Source of the DNA: Phaeoceros laevis
Taxonomy: Eukaryota; Anthocerotophyta; Anthocerotopsida; Notothyladales
Reading direction: 5' to 3'
Assembly (NCBI GenBank): GCA_049999765.1
Contig: JBNGIQ010007850.1
Coordinates: 1-53,106, forward strand
DNA length: 53,106 nt
Shown: in pieces, positions 1 to 10,369 of the stretch
How positions within the stretch are numbered: position 1 is the first letter of the stretch
Layout: each line of letters starts with the position of its first letter
The notes under the pieces: generated by a model
The model's database searches: none
Seen by the model: only the letters and a program-made list of their open reading frames with translations
Told to the model about the DNA's origin: nothing
Position numbers and translations under genes: made by a program

Positions 1-199
1 GCTAGCTTTGGCGTTTGGTCTGATGAACACTCCCGATGGCACACCGCTGCTGGTAACTAAAAACCTGCGGATGTGCAGTGACTGCCATTCCTCCACCGAG
101 ATTATGTCAAGGGTTGAAAAGAGGGACATCGTTGTACGGGATGCACACCGTGTGCATCGATTCGAGACAGGGTCCTGTAGCTGTAAGGGTCGACACTGA
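1..199 (+). CDS. C-terminus of a DYW-type PPR protein (5' part outside window)
   Basis: The frame is open to the left edge and ends at a TGA at 197-199. The translation has the order of a DYW deaminase-like domain: LALAFGL, a TP-G-P stretch, KNLRMCSDCH, S-V-KRDIVVRD, RVHRFETGSCSC. DYW-type PPR proteins act in organelles in C-to-U RNA editing; the CxDC and CSC cysteines belong to the domain's zinc sites. The protein ends KGRH rather than the usual DYW tripeptide. Homology to a decayed minus-strand copy near 28.9-29.2 kb continues past this stop, so the locus may itself be a damaged family member. Only about 65 residues are visible; the PPR repeats lie off the window. Family call is good; functional status is unknown. 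Confidence 0.65.
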   Translation, partial: LALAFGLMNTPDGTPLLVTKNLRMCSDCHSSTEIMSRVEKRDIVVRDAHRVHRFETGSCSCKGRH

Positions 200-1499
200 G
201 CAGAAAAACTGCCAAGTGAAACAGTTCCACCACCTGCCTGCTGCTTGTCACGCAAGTGTGTCATCATGCTGCTTGTCACGCTAGTGTGTCATCATGCACA
301 ACTGGAGGTCCAGTCGGTCAGAATTCCCAATCTGCTCACGCTCCAAGTCACCTTCAAACAGCCTGCACAGTAGATCTGGAATGTAACCGATTGCATCCAG
401 GAGTGACCTAAGGCTACTTGAATGCAGAAACTTACTTGCAACCATGTGAGAAGGACACAACAATCCCTCCTCCCTTGGGATGGACCGCCACTGCGCAAGG
501 GGACCCGTCCCCTGTAGACCACGTGTACACCTACGAGAATTCGGAAAAGGCAATGAGCACGCTTGAAAGTTCCTTTCAAGCCACAATTACACCAAAACTG
601 GTAGGAGAAGGGGCCTACAGGATCCGAAACCAAGCTCGTTTTGGAGTCATATCTGGCCACATCCAGCTTGTTTTCTGACGTATCATCAGCTGCAGAAGTG
701 TCCCCTCGTGCAAACAACACGTACTGACCAGATCCTTTGCTACTTCTACCCACCCACGCAGCACAGCAAACTGGCACCCCTGGTCAATGATCTGGACAAT
801 GCGGTGCGCCTCCTCATGTTTGCTCGAGCGGGAGCAACGCCAGCCAACCTCCTTCTCTAGGCAATTCCCAGACGGTGCTTCCACTCCAGCCGATTGACGA
901 CGAGATGCACCAAGCGGAAAATCAAATGCAACCGGGAGACCGATGGCACCAAGGCAGGAGCGGATCATCTAATATACTCTTCGAATATTCTGTCTCAGTC
1001 AGTTATAACCTTTTACCCAAACCCGCTCCACTCCTTGAACATCGTCCCACAGCTTGGCCGCTTGGCCACGAAGGCTGCCGGAGCTTCTGGTTCCGCGACT
1101 TCCACATTGCCCGTTGTTACGGAACCCACACGTCTTCTCGAAACCATTCCAATTGGCATGTCTGCGCCACATTGCTGCGTCTCCGCACAGCAACATGCTC
1201 CTTTGGTCTACGGGCCAGGCAATGCTGCTCTACTACCGATTGACCGCCCAGGATTTCACATTACAGCCAGCAATTCCTGGTCTTTGGTTCTCGTTGGTAT
1301 CCCAGAAGCAGGAAGCAATGCCGATATACCCCACACTGCCCGGAGAAGGTGCACAAACATACGGTTATATATCTAAACATGCCTATCAGCAGAGTAGATG
1401 TCATAGTTACCGGCGCGAAGGGTGTTCCTGAAATTCGCAGTGTCGAGGCAGTCGGATGAATTTCTGCTACACCTTCTGCTGGATTCTTCAAGGAGACGG
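200..1499. other. No gene recognised
   Basis: The first 100 bases continue the similarity to the PPR copy near 28.85 kb, as old 3' sequence. Short ORFs occur on both strands (for example a 161-codon minus-strand ORF at 292-777), but none has recognisable motifs or a convincing exon structure. Confidence 0.4.
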
Positions 1500-2260
1500 G
1501 AGAGCGACTATAGAGTTATCCTCCACTCTAGTTAGTGGAGCGGAGGCAAGTCTACTTAGTGGAGAGACAGCAAAGCTACCCCGTTTCTGGAACACCTCCT
1601 GCTGGGTACCTGCAAAAGACGGTGGAGCATAGACAAGTTTGCTTAGTGGAGAGGAGACAGCAAAAGACGGTGGAGCATAGACAAGTTTGCTTAGTGGAGC
1701 GGAGACAGTAAAAAAGTAGACAGCAAAGCTACAAAGTAGACGGCAAAGCTACCTACCCCTACAGAGGGAAACACCAAACTGCTATCCTCTACAAAGTAGA
1801 CAGCGAAGCTACCCCTACAGAGGGAAACACCAAACTGCTATCCTCCTACCCAGCCCGACCACAAACCACAACTGGGGCAAGGGATGGAGTTTCTGGAACA
1901 CCTCCTGCCGGGTACCTGCGAAAGACGGTGGAGCATAGACAAGTCCTGCTTGTTGGAGCGGAGACAGTAAAAAAGTAGACAGCAAAGCTACCCCTACAGA
2001 GGGTGTTCCCCAAACTGCCATCCTCTACCCAGCCACACCACAACTGGGGCAGGGGATGGAGTTTCTGGAACACCTCCTGCCGGGTACCTGCAAAAGACGA
2101 CAGTAAAAATGTAGACAGTAAAGCTACCCCTACAGAGGGTGTTCCCCAAACTGCACTCCTCTACCCAGCCAGACCGCAACTGGGGCCAGGGGGTTGAGTT
2201 TCTGGAACACCTCCTGCCGGGTACCTGCAAAGACGATCAGCAAGCAAATGCCTAGACTAA
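1500..2260. repeat. Irregular complex tandem repeat
   Basis: Two interleaved motifs recur. One begins GTTTCTGGAACACCTCCTGC and starts at 1583, 1889, 2061 and 2198. The other, AGACAGCAAAGCTACCCC followed by a TACAGAGGG stretch and a CCTCTACCCAGCC stretch, recurs between them. A shorter motif, TTAGTGGAG, repeats around 1530-1720. Spacings of 306, 172 and 137 bases show units with internal gains and losses. The open frames here are products of the repeat and are not called as genes. Confidence 0.8.
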
Positions 2261-3201
2261 TGGGGTTTTGCCAAATGCAGATGGAGCCTTTCCAGTTCTT
2301 GGAGGAGATTCTCTCTCTCGTGGGGAGGGAAGGGAGGTGGTTTTACTGTTGGGTAGTGATTGAAGGGCCTTTTACAATGCAAACAACAGAAGGGTAATCG
2401 CGGCGAACTGGTGGCGAAATCATCGTTACTTCTCAGGAGGCGGAAAGGCGGTACTGCACGCTTTCATCACGCTCTCGCATGCAAGTTGGCTCACGAGAGC
2501 TGCGCTCGAGCGTGTGCTGATTGCTTTCTTCTTCCACCGCCAGCGTTGGCTACGATGATCTGGGGCGTCAACTAGTCTAGATAGACTTCGCCTCTGCTTT
2601 CATTTGCCAGCGCCAAGCTGAGAAGGAGCTTAGTGAACTGTGTAACAATGCTGCATGCTTACGTGCACGTAAACGAGGGTGCGCTGTTGCCAGTCATACC
2701 TGCGGTTCACATTCTTGCAGCGTAGCATAGCATACTTTGGCGTTGCAGGGAGGCAACAGTCTGTGACGGTCCCTTCCACCGGCAGTCTGTCCTCCGGAAT
2801 GAGCTTCACCGATCAGAACCTTGGCGTCTCCTTCGATTTCTTTATTCCTGTCTCTTGTGGAAAGCATTTGAAATGTATGGCTATGCTGCCAGATTATGTG
2901 AAGAGGGTATGCGTTTGTCAAATACCTGCTTATCATGATCTTGCAGCATAGTCATACCTAGTCCACCTGTTCCACAGTCACTGCTACTATTCGTGGTAGG
3001 GGAATCGCTGCGAAGTGTGTTTGACCTAGAAGCTAGATTCCCACAACTACGAATTAGATTGTGACTCTGTAGCAATGTTCAACTGTAGCTTAGATTGCAA
3101 ACCGCCGAGCTTTTGAAATCCCCACCTCCCAAATCTACTTCAACACGATGTGCACACGGAGAGGTACTCTACTAGTCTACGCATAGTAGCGATAGAAGTT
3201 G
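2261..3201. other. No gene recognised; 3' flank of the reductase gene
   Basis: No ORF with recognisable motifs. The part next to 3202 is the likely 3' UTR and downstream flank of the minus-strand chlorophyll reductase gene. Confidence 0.4.
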
Positions 3202-6200
3202 TTATCTCTGTGCAAGCAGCTCGTCTATTTCCCCTTTCTTATTGTACATGGCAATGAGCTTCTTCGAGTACGAAGGCGTATGCTGGTCAGCCCTGAAACA
3301 GTGACGGTTGACGTCAGCCATTCTGTGCTTCATTTTCGGTACGAGAACGAGAGCCATCTATTTTCGGGAACAGGAGAGTCAAGGGTCTATTACCTCTTCT
3401 TACCCCACGTACGATGTACATGAAGGTAATTCCTGATGGTATGATAGTCTAGTGAATATCGCCCAAATTCGAGGCCCTTGGGTCCGACCTGTTCATACAA
3501 TGCCCACTAGACGGATTGTAAACATGCACACTTGTGAGCACCTAATGCCACCCCCTACCTTCCAGTTGTCTGCTCCTGCTTACCAGGTTTAGTAGAAAGG
3601 CAATGATGTTCCCGACAAGCCTTGGAGCCGGTGGCGTCTTCTCCTTACCTGTGTTTATGGAGGAAATTTATATCAGGTTAGAAATACAAGCGTAGCACTT
3701 ACTGACTACCCCTTGAGCCCAAAGGAGGAAGCTATGTGACCTTGTTTTGCCTTGTCATCAGCTTTTACCGTCTCTATGACAAACGGGCGCCTGTTACCCT
3801 GTAATGATCAAAGCATAAGTGAGAAAGGCAAAATTCTGCATTCCTGGGACGCAAATTGTGTCAACAGTATGAAACCAGTATCACTAGGAAGGCCCAAGTT
3901 CTTACAGTGCTTATTGTAGGGGTGATGTCAAGAAGCTCCCGGACAGTATCCAGCATTTCTCTACCCCTTTCGTTCCTGCAGCACACGCAGGCCAATAAGG
4001 TCAGTCGACCATTGCTGTGTGAGGTAGGGGTACAGAGCTGTGAGCAACGTCCCACCTTCAGGAGAAGCTCTTTTAGTTTAGAGATGCATCGATAAGCTAG
4101 ACTTGCATGGCTAACCTGATAGTCAAGTATTGTGGATGACGTGTCATGGGCACTCCTGGGTACTTCGGGACACCCATGTACCCAACCACCAAATCCTGTT
4201 GCACATAATTTTCGTGAAGGCCTGAACAAGGTGGTGGCGATGCGCATGAAGAGACTTCGGAGACAAGGACAGCATACGTACAGCAAGACCATTCGTGTAG
4301 TCGAAGCAGCTAGTGCGATGCCATGATGACAAAGACATGACATTCTCAGTATAGATATTAGACAGGAGAAATTTATGTTCGGTCAAAGTAGACGCAAGAA
4401 CTGATGGTCAGGAGAGAAGCAGACCTGTAGCAAGACGGTGCTATAACGTCACTCAACTCATCAGCTGGCAAGCAGAAGTATGGTACCTGTAAGTGTTCAC
4501 TAAAAACCTCAGATTCCAAGCTCACTGCACACACATCAGAAGTGCTCGTGGGGGAGGTGGCCGTGCCGGCTAGCAGGATTTATGAATGTGGCGAAAGCCC
4601 AAGCGTACCTCTTCATTGCGGCCATCAAGATGCTTAAGGTGAACCTGATCACAAAAAGCTGGTATGAGCACAGCAGATCCAATCGAGTAGGAATGGTAAT
4701 CCACCATGACTGATAACAATAGATCTGACGTAGCTGCAACAATAGATCTCACGTAGTCCTTCAGTACTCACCTTGTAATCCTGCATGAACTCGTAGTGAA
4801 GAACAGTTTCAGGATCATCACTTGCAGCTTTTAAGAACTTGTCAAGTCCTTGCCTGGGGCCATTGTCCACTGACAGCCACATGAATAGACAATAATTTGC
4901 ACACTGGTATCAAAAGGCAAACAAGGTGTCCAGGTAAATTGAGATGATGGAAACATGATAGTTGGATCACTTACCACAATTGGTGCCAAGGATATAAAGC
5001 TTCTCCAATCCAAGATATTTTTCTACTGATCGTAGAGCTGCAAAGGAAAACATAAAAGCCGAATCAATCAGGCTGTAACCAGATAACACGTAAGTCCCCT
5101 GTCTCGAGAAGATAAGCACATCATCGCTGAGTTTCATACCCTGAACTTGACAGCCAACTCCACAAAAAAGAAGTCTTTTGACGCCTGCTGCCTGGGAAGT
5201 CAAGTAGCAACCTTCGAAATTAAGATGGATAGGCAGCATAAACCATTTGGGGAGATTCAAAACTCGAGGAGCACAGTACTACCTCCACAAGAGCTAGCGT
5301 ATTCAAGTTTGGTGACAGTGTCGGTTTGACACCTTTTGCTGCATATATTTCCTCAGGAGTTCTGCAGCATCAAAGAAATCCAACGCAATTAACTTGACCA
5401 TCCTGGACTCTGCACCGAAGTGTCAACCAGTGTTAGGGGTAGAGCAACTGCGGTGACCTGGCTAGTATTGGTTTTGGCTTGAATCGGTCCTCCGGATCAC
5501 TGAAGAAAAAAAGCCAGTGTTTACAAAACTTGTTCTTAATGACAATGGACAGATGAAACTGATTCCAATGAAAGGTGCACTGAGGCCAGGAAGGTTGTGG
5601 GGAGAAGTAAACACCTTTGGACACAGATGACTGCATCCACCCGTTTCGTCCGCAGCATTTCCACAGCAATAGCTGTTACAATTCCTGTCCATTGAGCACC
5701 TGTCAAAGAAGGACCTGCATATTAGACATCTGCCCTTGACTGCTAGCAAAGACATGTGAAGATTAGAACATGATTCAGTTTTTCACCTTCAACAGGCTCA
5801 ACCTTCCGAGCATATAACATTTCCTGATGCACTCCAAAGTGCAAGTCGTCCAGGGAATCTGGGTCTCTGCCCCGGCCATGGACCTCCGGTTCAAGCTTCT
5901 GAAAGCCGAAGAGAGACCAGCAAATCAGGTGGCCTGAACCTCTTTCATAGGCAGTGCACAGAAGGAACTGCCAGAATAAACACCTCAACTCTGGACATCC
6001 CATCACCGAGGAAAGCACAAGCGTCTTTGACATGAGCGATGTAGTAGGTGTCGCACAAACCACATTGGCTGCAAAGCAATACTGGAAAAGGTATCAGATT
6101 AAGAGGCATTCTCCTAATCAGCAAGGGCATATTTTTAACAAGGAAGCTAGTCCATGCCTGCAATGATCCTTAGCAGGATAAGAAGATCCTGGCTTGATAG

Positions 6201-6754
6201 GCTTTGCTCTAGTCCGCCAATCGACTGCACGGGTCACAAAACAATTGAAGAAGCTTTAGCACTTGCCCACACCCACCGAAAAGAAAACCCCTGATAACAA
6301 TCCAATTTGTAACCAAGGAATATGCAGCTACTCTTAACCTGAAAGCAAACTGCAAAACAAGACTTGACGGGCAGACTATCCTGAAAAAATTGGAGGAAAT
6401 GTGAAGTGTCATTTCATGGCACACTTCCAATCTCGAAACGTCTACAGCTGCAACGAGATGGCTTCAAAGCCACTCAAAGGCGGACAGTTTGAACCCCTAC
6501 ATGCACTGTCCCTGTGCATGGTCTATCCAACCAAAGACTTGATCCGCACCGTCAGCTGTAATTCTCAAGGTCCCGCGGGATGCACCAGCCTCATATCTGC
6601 ACCCAGTGCTGCCAGATCCAAGAACAGCCACACCTGCGGTCCTAAAGAAGGAATTGGAGGACAGGGAGAAAGTAGAGAGAGATCGTGGCAGCGGGGACAG
6701 AACAGATGCGCACGAGGAGACTGGATTCACAACGGAAGCTCTGGCCATTGCCAT
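3202..6754 (-). CDS. HCAR: 7-hydroxymethyl chlorophyll a reductase, chloroplast, 19 exons
   Basis: Ferredoxin-dependent FAD/iron-sulfur enzyme of the F420-hydrogenase beta-subunit family. It converts 7-hydroxymethyl chlorophyll a to chlorophyll a, the last step of chlorophyll b-to-a conversion. Exons read on the minus strand: 6754-6532, 6224-6158, 6068-5984, 5898-5787, 5699-5615, 5499-5458, 5361-5283, 5191-5140, 5037-4975, 4869-4772, 4644-4609, 4486-4425, 4309-4282, 4195-4116, 3975-3906, 3798-3741, 3648-3584, 3488-3394, 3292-3202. They join in phase to 1491 bases (496 residues; the Arabidopsis protein is about 460). Landmarks are CSQCGLCDTYYIAHV (iron-sulfur cysteines about 96, 99, 102), EPEVHGRGR, SDPEDRF, FCGVGCQVQ, LGTNCVDNG, SCFDYTN, HPQYLTIRNERG and SLDYHTIRNYL. 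The Ser/Ala-rich first exon, starting MAMARAS, looks like a transit peptide. The exon 1/2 junction (donor 6531) is the least certain; intron 2 is GC-AG. The gene appears intact. Confidence 0.93.
6069..6157 (-). other. GC-AG intron (intron 2 of the reductase gene)
   Basis: The reading frame needs TGC-AG joined to C-CAA-TGT to build the CSQC iron-sulfur motif. On the minus strand the donor then reads CAG|GCATGG and the acceptor CTTTGCAG|C. The other introns inferred in this gene fit GT-AG. GC-AG introns are a known minor class and are sometimes weak, regulated sites. Confidence 0.75.
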
Positions 6755-7976
6755 TCCTAAATGCCGCTTGATCAAACTAAACTAGGCTTCTACACTTGAC
6801 TCTCTCACACTCTCCGTAAATTCTATCCTTAGAAGGCTGTGCTCCTGGGCAGCGCACCAGCTGATCAGAATCTGCAACTTCCTTCCTTCCTGACCGGAGG
6901 CACATTTGGACTGGTGGGGGGGGTGATGCGCGGAATTGGTGTGCGCATGGTCCTTGGAGGTACGAGGAACAAGTACTTTAGAAGCAAATTCCTGTTTCAA
7001 ATTCTCCCGTTATCAGTTCATGCGTCCGTTCATTCAACTACAGGTTGCATTTTCGAGCTACTGTGGAGAGCATGAGCACATTGCTATCTTGCGTGAAAGC
7101 TCGCGCATGTGTGGTGCACGACGGTATGACTGTCAACTAGCTCTCCGGGTGGTGTGGCGAGTGTGGTCAGCTAAACGGTCGCTATGATGAGCTGAGGAGA
7201 TGACTTGTTGGCAACACCTTACAAGCAGTAAATTAGTCTGTGCAACTTGGACGAGAGGTCAGCCGACGCCGTGGGAGCAACACGGTGCAGGGAAAGAGAG
7301 AGAGACCCACCAGAAAGCAGGCCACAAGTTTTTTCTTTTACAAGAGCAGAGAGACGGATCGACAACCGCTTGTGTGCGACGCATGTCCTTTGGGCTACTG
7401 TTGCGTGGATGAACCTTGAGTAACCGTCACAGCAAGCTAAAGACACCGAAGTAAGCAAGCTGCGTACCAGGCTCTTCCACTTGGAGCACACGGACGTGGA
7501 AAGAGATGAATGGGCGCGGAATATGCTGCAAAAAGAATGCCCTTCGGAAGCTCCTCTCCTCAGGTTGGGACACCTGGACGGATTAATGGGGCTTAGACAT
7601 GGTCGAGACAAGTCTGAACTGTTTAGCTGTCTGGCTCTGAAGGTCGGAACACATTCATCGATTAGTGATTGGGGTAAGTGGTCGTTAGGCACCAGATGCA
7701 TCGGCATATTCCAATTGTGTATACCCTGTGGCTGGTAGAAGGCTCGCAGCTTCCTCACTCCCGTGTTTGACGGAATGGCAGTTGCTTAATGCGAGGAAGG
7801 CTTCCGGTGGAGTGACGTCTTGAACGTCCTTGAATGCAGGTGGTCCTTATCATGAAGGAGCCCTAAAGAAGGTGTGTGCTGCATCAGAACAACGACCATG
7901 GTCTTTTGTTGGCTGTGATTGCAGCGGCTGATACTTTGTCCTTGAAGTTCTTGATTTCAGAACCTGCCTTCAAGCT
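6755..7976. promoter_or_regulatory. Shared intergenic region between head-to-head genes
   Basis: About 1.2 kb separates the ATG of the minus-strand chlorophyll reductase gene from the ATG of the plus-strand purple acid phosphatase gene, so both 5' UTRs and promoters must lie here. No clear TATA box was fixed for either. A 179-codon minus-strand ORF (7219-7758) has no recognisable motif and is treated as chance. Confidence 0.5.
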
Positions 7977-9858
7977 ATGGCAGCCCAGAGAACGAGATCC
8001 AAGCAAAGACTGGTGCTGCTGCTTTGGTTCATGATGGTGATTTGGGCGGCAGAAGCGTCATATGTGCGTCCCAAGACTAGGAGGAATATACAGTTTCCAT
8101 TCTTCAACAAGGCTTCTACCTCTGAACCTGAGCAGGTTGCACACGACATGCCATCAGTTAGTTGGCTCTGAGCATTACATGTTTAACCACTTCTTCAGTT
8201 ACATCGACCGACTCTAATAAATTGTTTCCACAGGTGCATGTCTCTCTGGCTGGACCAAGTCGAATGAGAGTATCTTGGATCACTTCAAGCACTAGTAGCC
8301 CTTCTTCTGTGGAATACGGTACTAGTCCTGGGACTTACAACCTGGTTGCGCATGGAGAGAGCAGCTCTTACACTTTTCTGTTCTACAAGTCTGGCCTCAA
8401 TCATCATGTCATCATCGGAAGTGAGACCAACCCTCTCGAAAATGACACCATTTATTACTACCGGTGTGGCAACGCCGGTAAGGAGTACAGTTTCAAAACT
8501 CCTCCAGCGTCAGGACCTGATGTGCCTATTACCTTCGCTGTTATTGGTAAGTTTGTTTCTGTGATTTTCTTCAAAAATCTTGTGTGCTTGAGATATGCTG
8601 GCAACCTAGTTTGTATCTGGGGATAGCAAGTGCAGGCAATTGTGAGGCTGCCATCAGTGTGCAAGGCTCATTGCTCGGGTTGGCTTTCTATGTCTGCAGG
8701 GGATTTAGGGCAGACAGGGTGGTCGGTTTCAACACTTCAGCATGTCGGGGAGTCGGGGTACGATGTGCTCTTGTTTGCGGGTGATCTTTCTTATGCGGAC
8801 TATTATCAACCTCTCTGGGATTCTTTTGGGCAGCTTGTCTCGCCACTGGCAAGTGCAAGACCGTGGATGGTCACAGAAGGCAACCATGATGTGGAAGTGA
8901 TCCCCTTCCTGTTTGAGTCATTCAAGTCATACAACACCCGCTGGCAAATGCCTTATAGGGAGAGTGGGTCTACCTCGAACTTGTACTACTCCTTCGAGGT
9001 TGCTGGAGTGCACGTTCTTATGTTGGGATCATACACGGACTTTGATATAGATTCGAAGCAGTACGCTTGGCTCCAGGTAAGTGCTTAGACGTGTTTTCTA
9101 TCTGGGCCCCTTTTGTATCTCCAACATTTTACTGGTTTTGTTTTGCTGCTCATCACCATCTCCTTTTGGATCATCCAGGCGGATCTTGCAAAAGTTGATA
9201 GAAAGAAAACTCCTTGGCTTATAGCAGTGCTGCATGCACCGTGGTACAACAGCAACACTGCACACCAAGGCGATGGTGCAGCCATGATGGCAGCCTTGGA
9301 ACCTATTTTATATGCTGCCAGTGTCGACATCATGTTTGCAGGCCATGTCCATGCCTATGAGCGATTTGTGAGTTCAGAGCTGTGCTGCATCGTGAAGATA
9401 GCTAACCTATGTACGTTTCTGAATGCTGACTTGTTTGATGTTCTATCAACAGACAAGGGTATATGCTGGGAAAGCGAACCCCCGTGGAATGATTCAGATC
9501 GTGATAGGGGATGGAGGAAATCGAGAAGGGCTTGCCAACAAGTGAGTTTTGATATCTTTTCTTCCCTTTGGGTTATCCAGTTTGTGCAGAGTTGAGGCTC
9601 GCATTTCGGCAGGTTAATTGTCTTATTCTGTTTGGTGTTCTTTCTGGCAATAGATATCTGGCACAGCCCTCGCATTCTGTCTTCCGAGAAGCAAGCTTTG
9701 GTCATGGCCAGTTGCGAATAGCGAACTCAACACACGCGCACTGGAGTTGGCATCGCAACGACGACGATTCCAAGATCCAAGCCGATGAGGTTTGGATAAC
9801 CAGCCTCAGCGCAACACCAGAGATATCAACGTTGACTGGTGGACATTCCTCAGCATAA
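7977..9858 (+). CDS. Purple acid phosphatase, 6 exons, secreted
   Basis: Binuclear-metal phosphatase that releases phosphate from phosphoesters, usually in the wall, vacuole or apoplast. Exons 7977-8135, 8234-8546, 8700-9076, 9179-9367, 9453-9541 and 9654-9858 join in phase to 443 residues with standard GT-AG introns. A signal peptide is visible (basic start, then LVLLLWFMMVIWAAEAS, about residues 11-28). A fibronectin-like N-terminal domain (VHVSLAGPSRMRVSW) precedes the metallophosphatase domain. All metal ligands are present: GDLG (D159), GDLSYAD (D186, Y189), GNHD (N219), VLHAPW (H302), GHVHAYER (H339, H341). Length and motif spacing fit the low-molecular-weight plant group related to PAP18/20/22. 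Such genes often respond to phosphate starvation, but no such element is claimed here. The gene looks intact. Confidence 0.94.
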
Positions 9859-10369
9859 TCAGCAGGTGCTTGTACAAGACCAAATATAATAATATATGGT
9901 TCTTGTTGAAACAAACTTGCCCCATCACAACAAAATTGAATAAAGTGTACAGATGAGGCTTTAGCCTACTTTTATTCCATGCAAGCGACACAGCTCGATA
10001 ATCTAGAGAGGAAAACACCTTCCGTGGCCTGGCTCAAATACTCTTTTAGAGACCTCTTTCTCTAACGTGACAAAGGGTGGTAATAACTTGGTCTGGCTGC
10101 TACTACTATGGCACTCATCGACGTTGTTTCGACATATCACGAAACCTGACTCCACGACGGAAACGCCTTTGCTAAACATAACAAGATGACCTTAGTTATG
10201 TCCATGTGAATAGGGCTCCAGTTTCAGATGTGTTATTTTTCTGGGACCGTGCAACGCCCCTGCTCTGCGATGGAGCTCTGGAGCCGGGGATTCATGCCCA
10301 ATTGCAGCTGAGTGGGCGCAGCACGCACACCATGGGAGGTTAGCTTGTGAGGAGGAGCCTGTAGAGGCG
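9859..10369. other. 3' flank of phosphatase and 5' flank of SCC4 gene
   Basis: An AATAAA signal lies at 9939-9944, about 80 bases after the phosphatase stop. The rest is the presumed promoter and 5' UTR of the following plus-strand SCC4 gene. No other gene is seen. Confidence 0.5.
9939..9944 (+). promoter_or_regulatory. AATAAA polyadenylation signal of the phosphatase gene
   Basis: A perfect AATAAA lies 81 bases downstream of the stop codon. Plant signals are loose, so this is a likely but untested near-upstream element. Confidence 0.5.

Noticed and set aside
292-968. Minus-strand ORFs of 161 and 117 codons
   Set aside because: No recognisable domain, no exon structure, and competing frames on the plus strand.
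1500-2260. CRISPR-like array
   Set aside because: Units differ in length and content, spacers are not unique, and the host is a plant; it is a degenerate tandem repeat.
7219-7758. Minus-strand ORF of 179 codons between HCAR and the phosphatase
   Set aside because: No motif found; Ser/Leu/Arg-rich chance composition in a promoter region.
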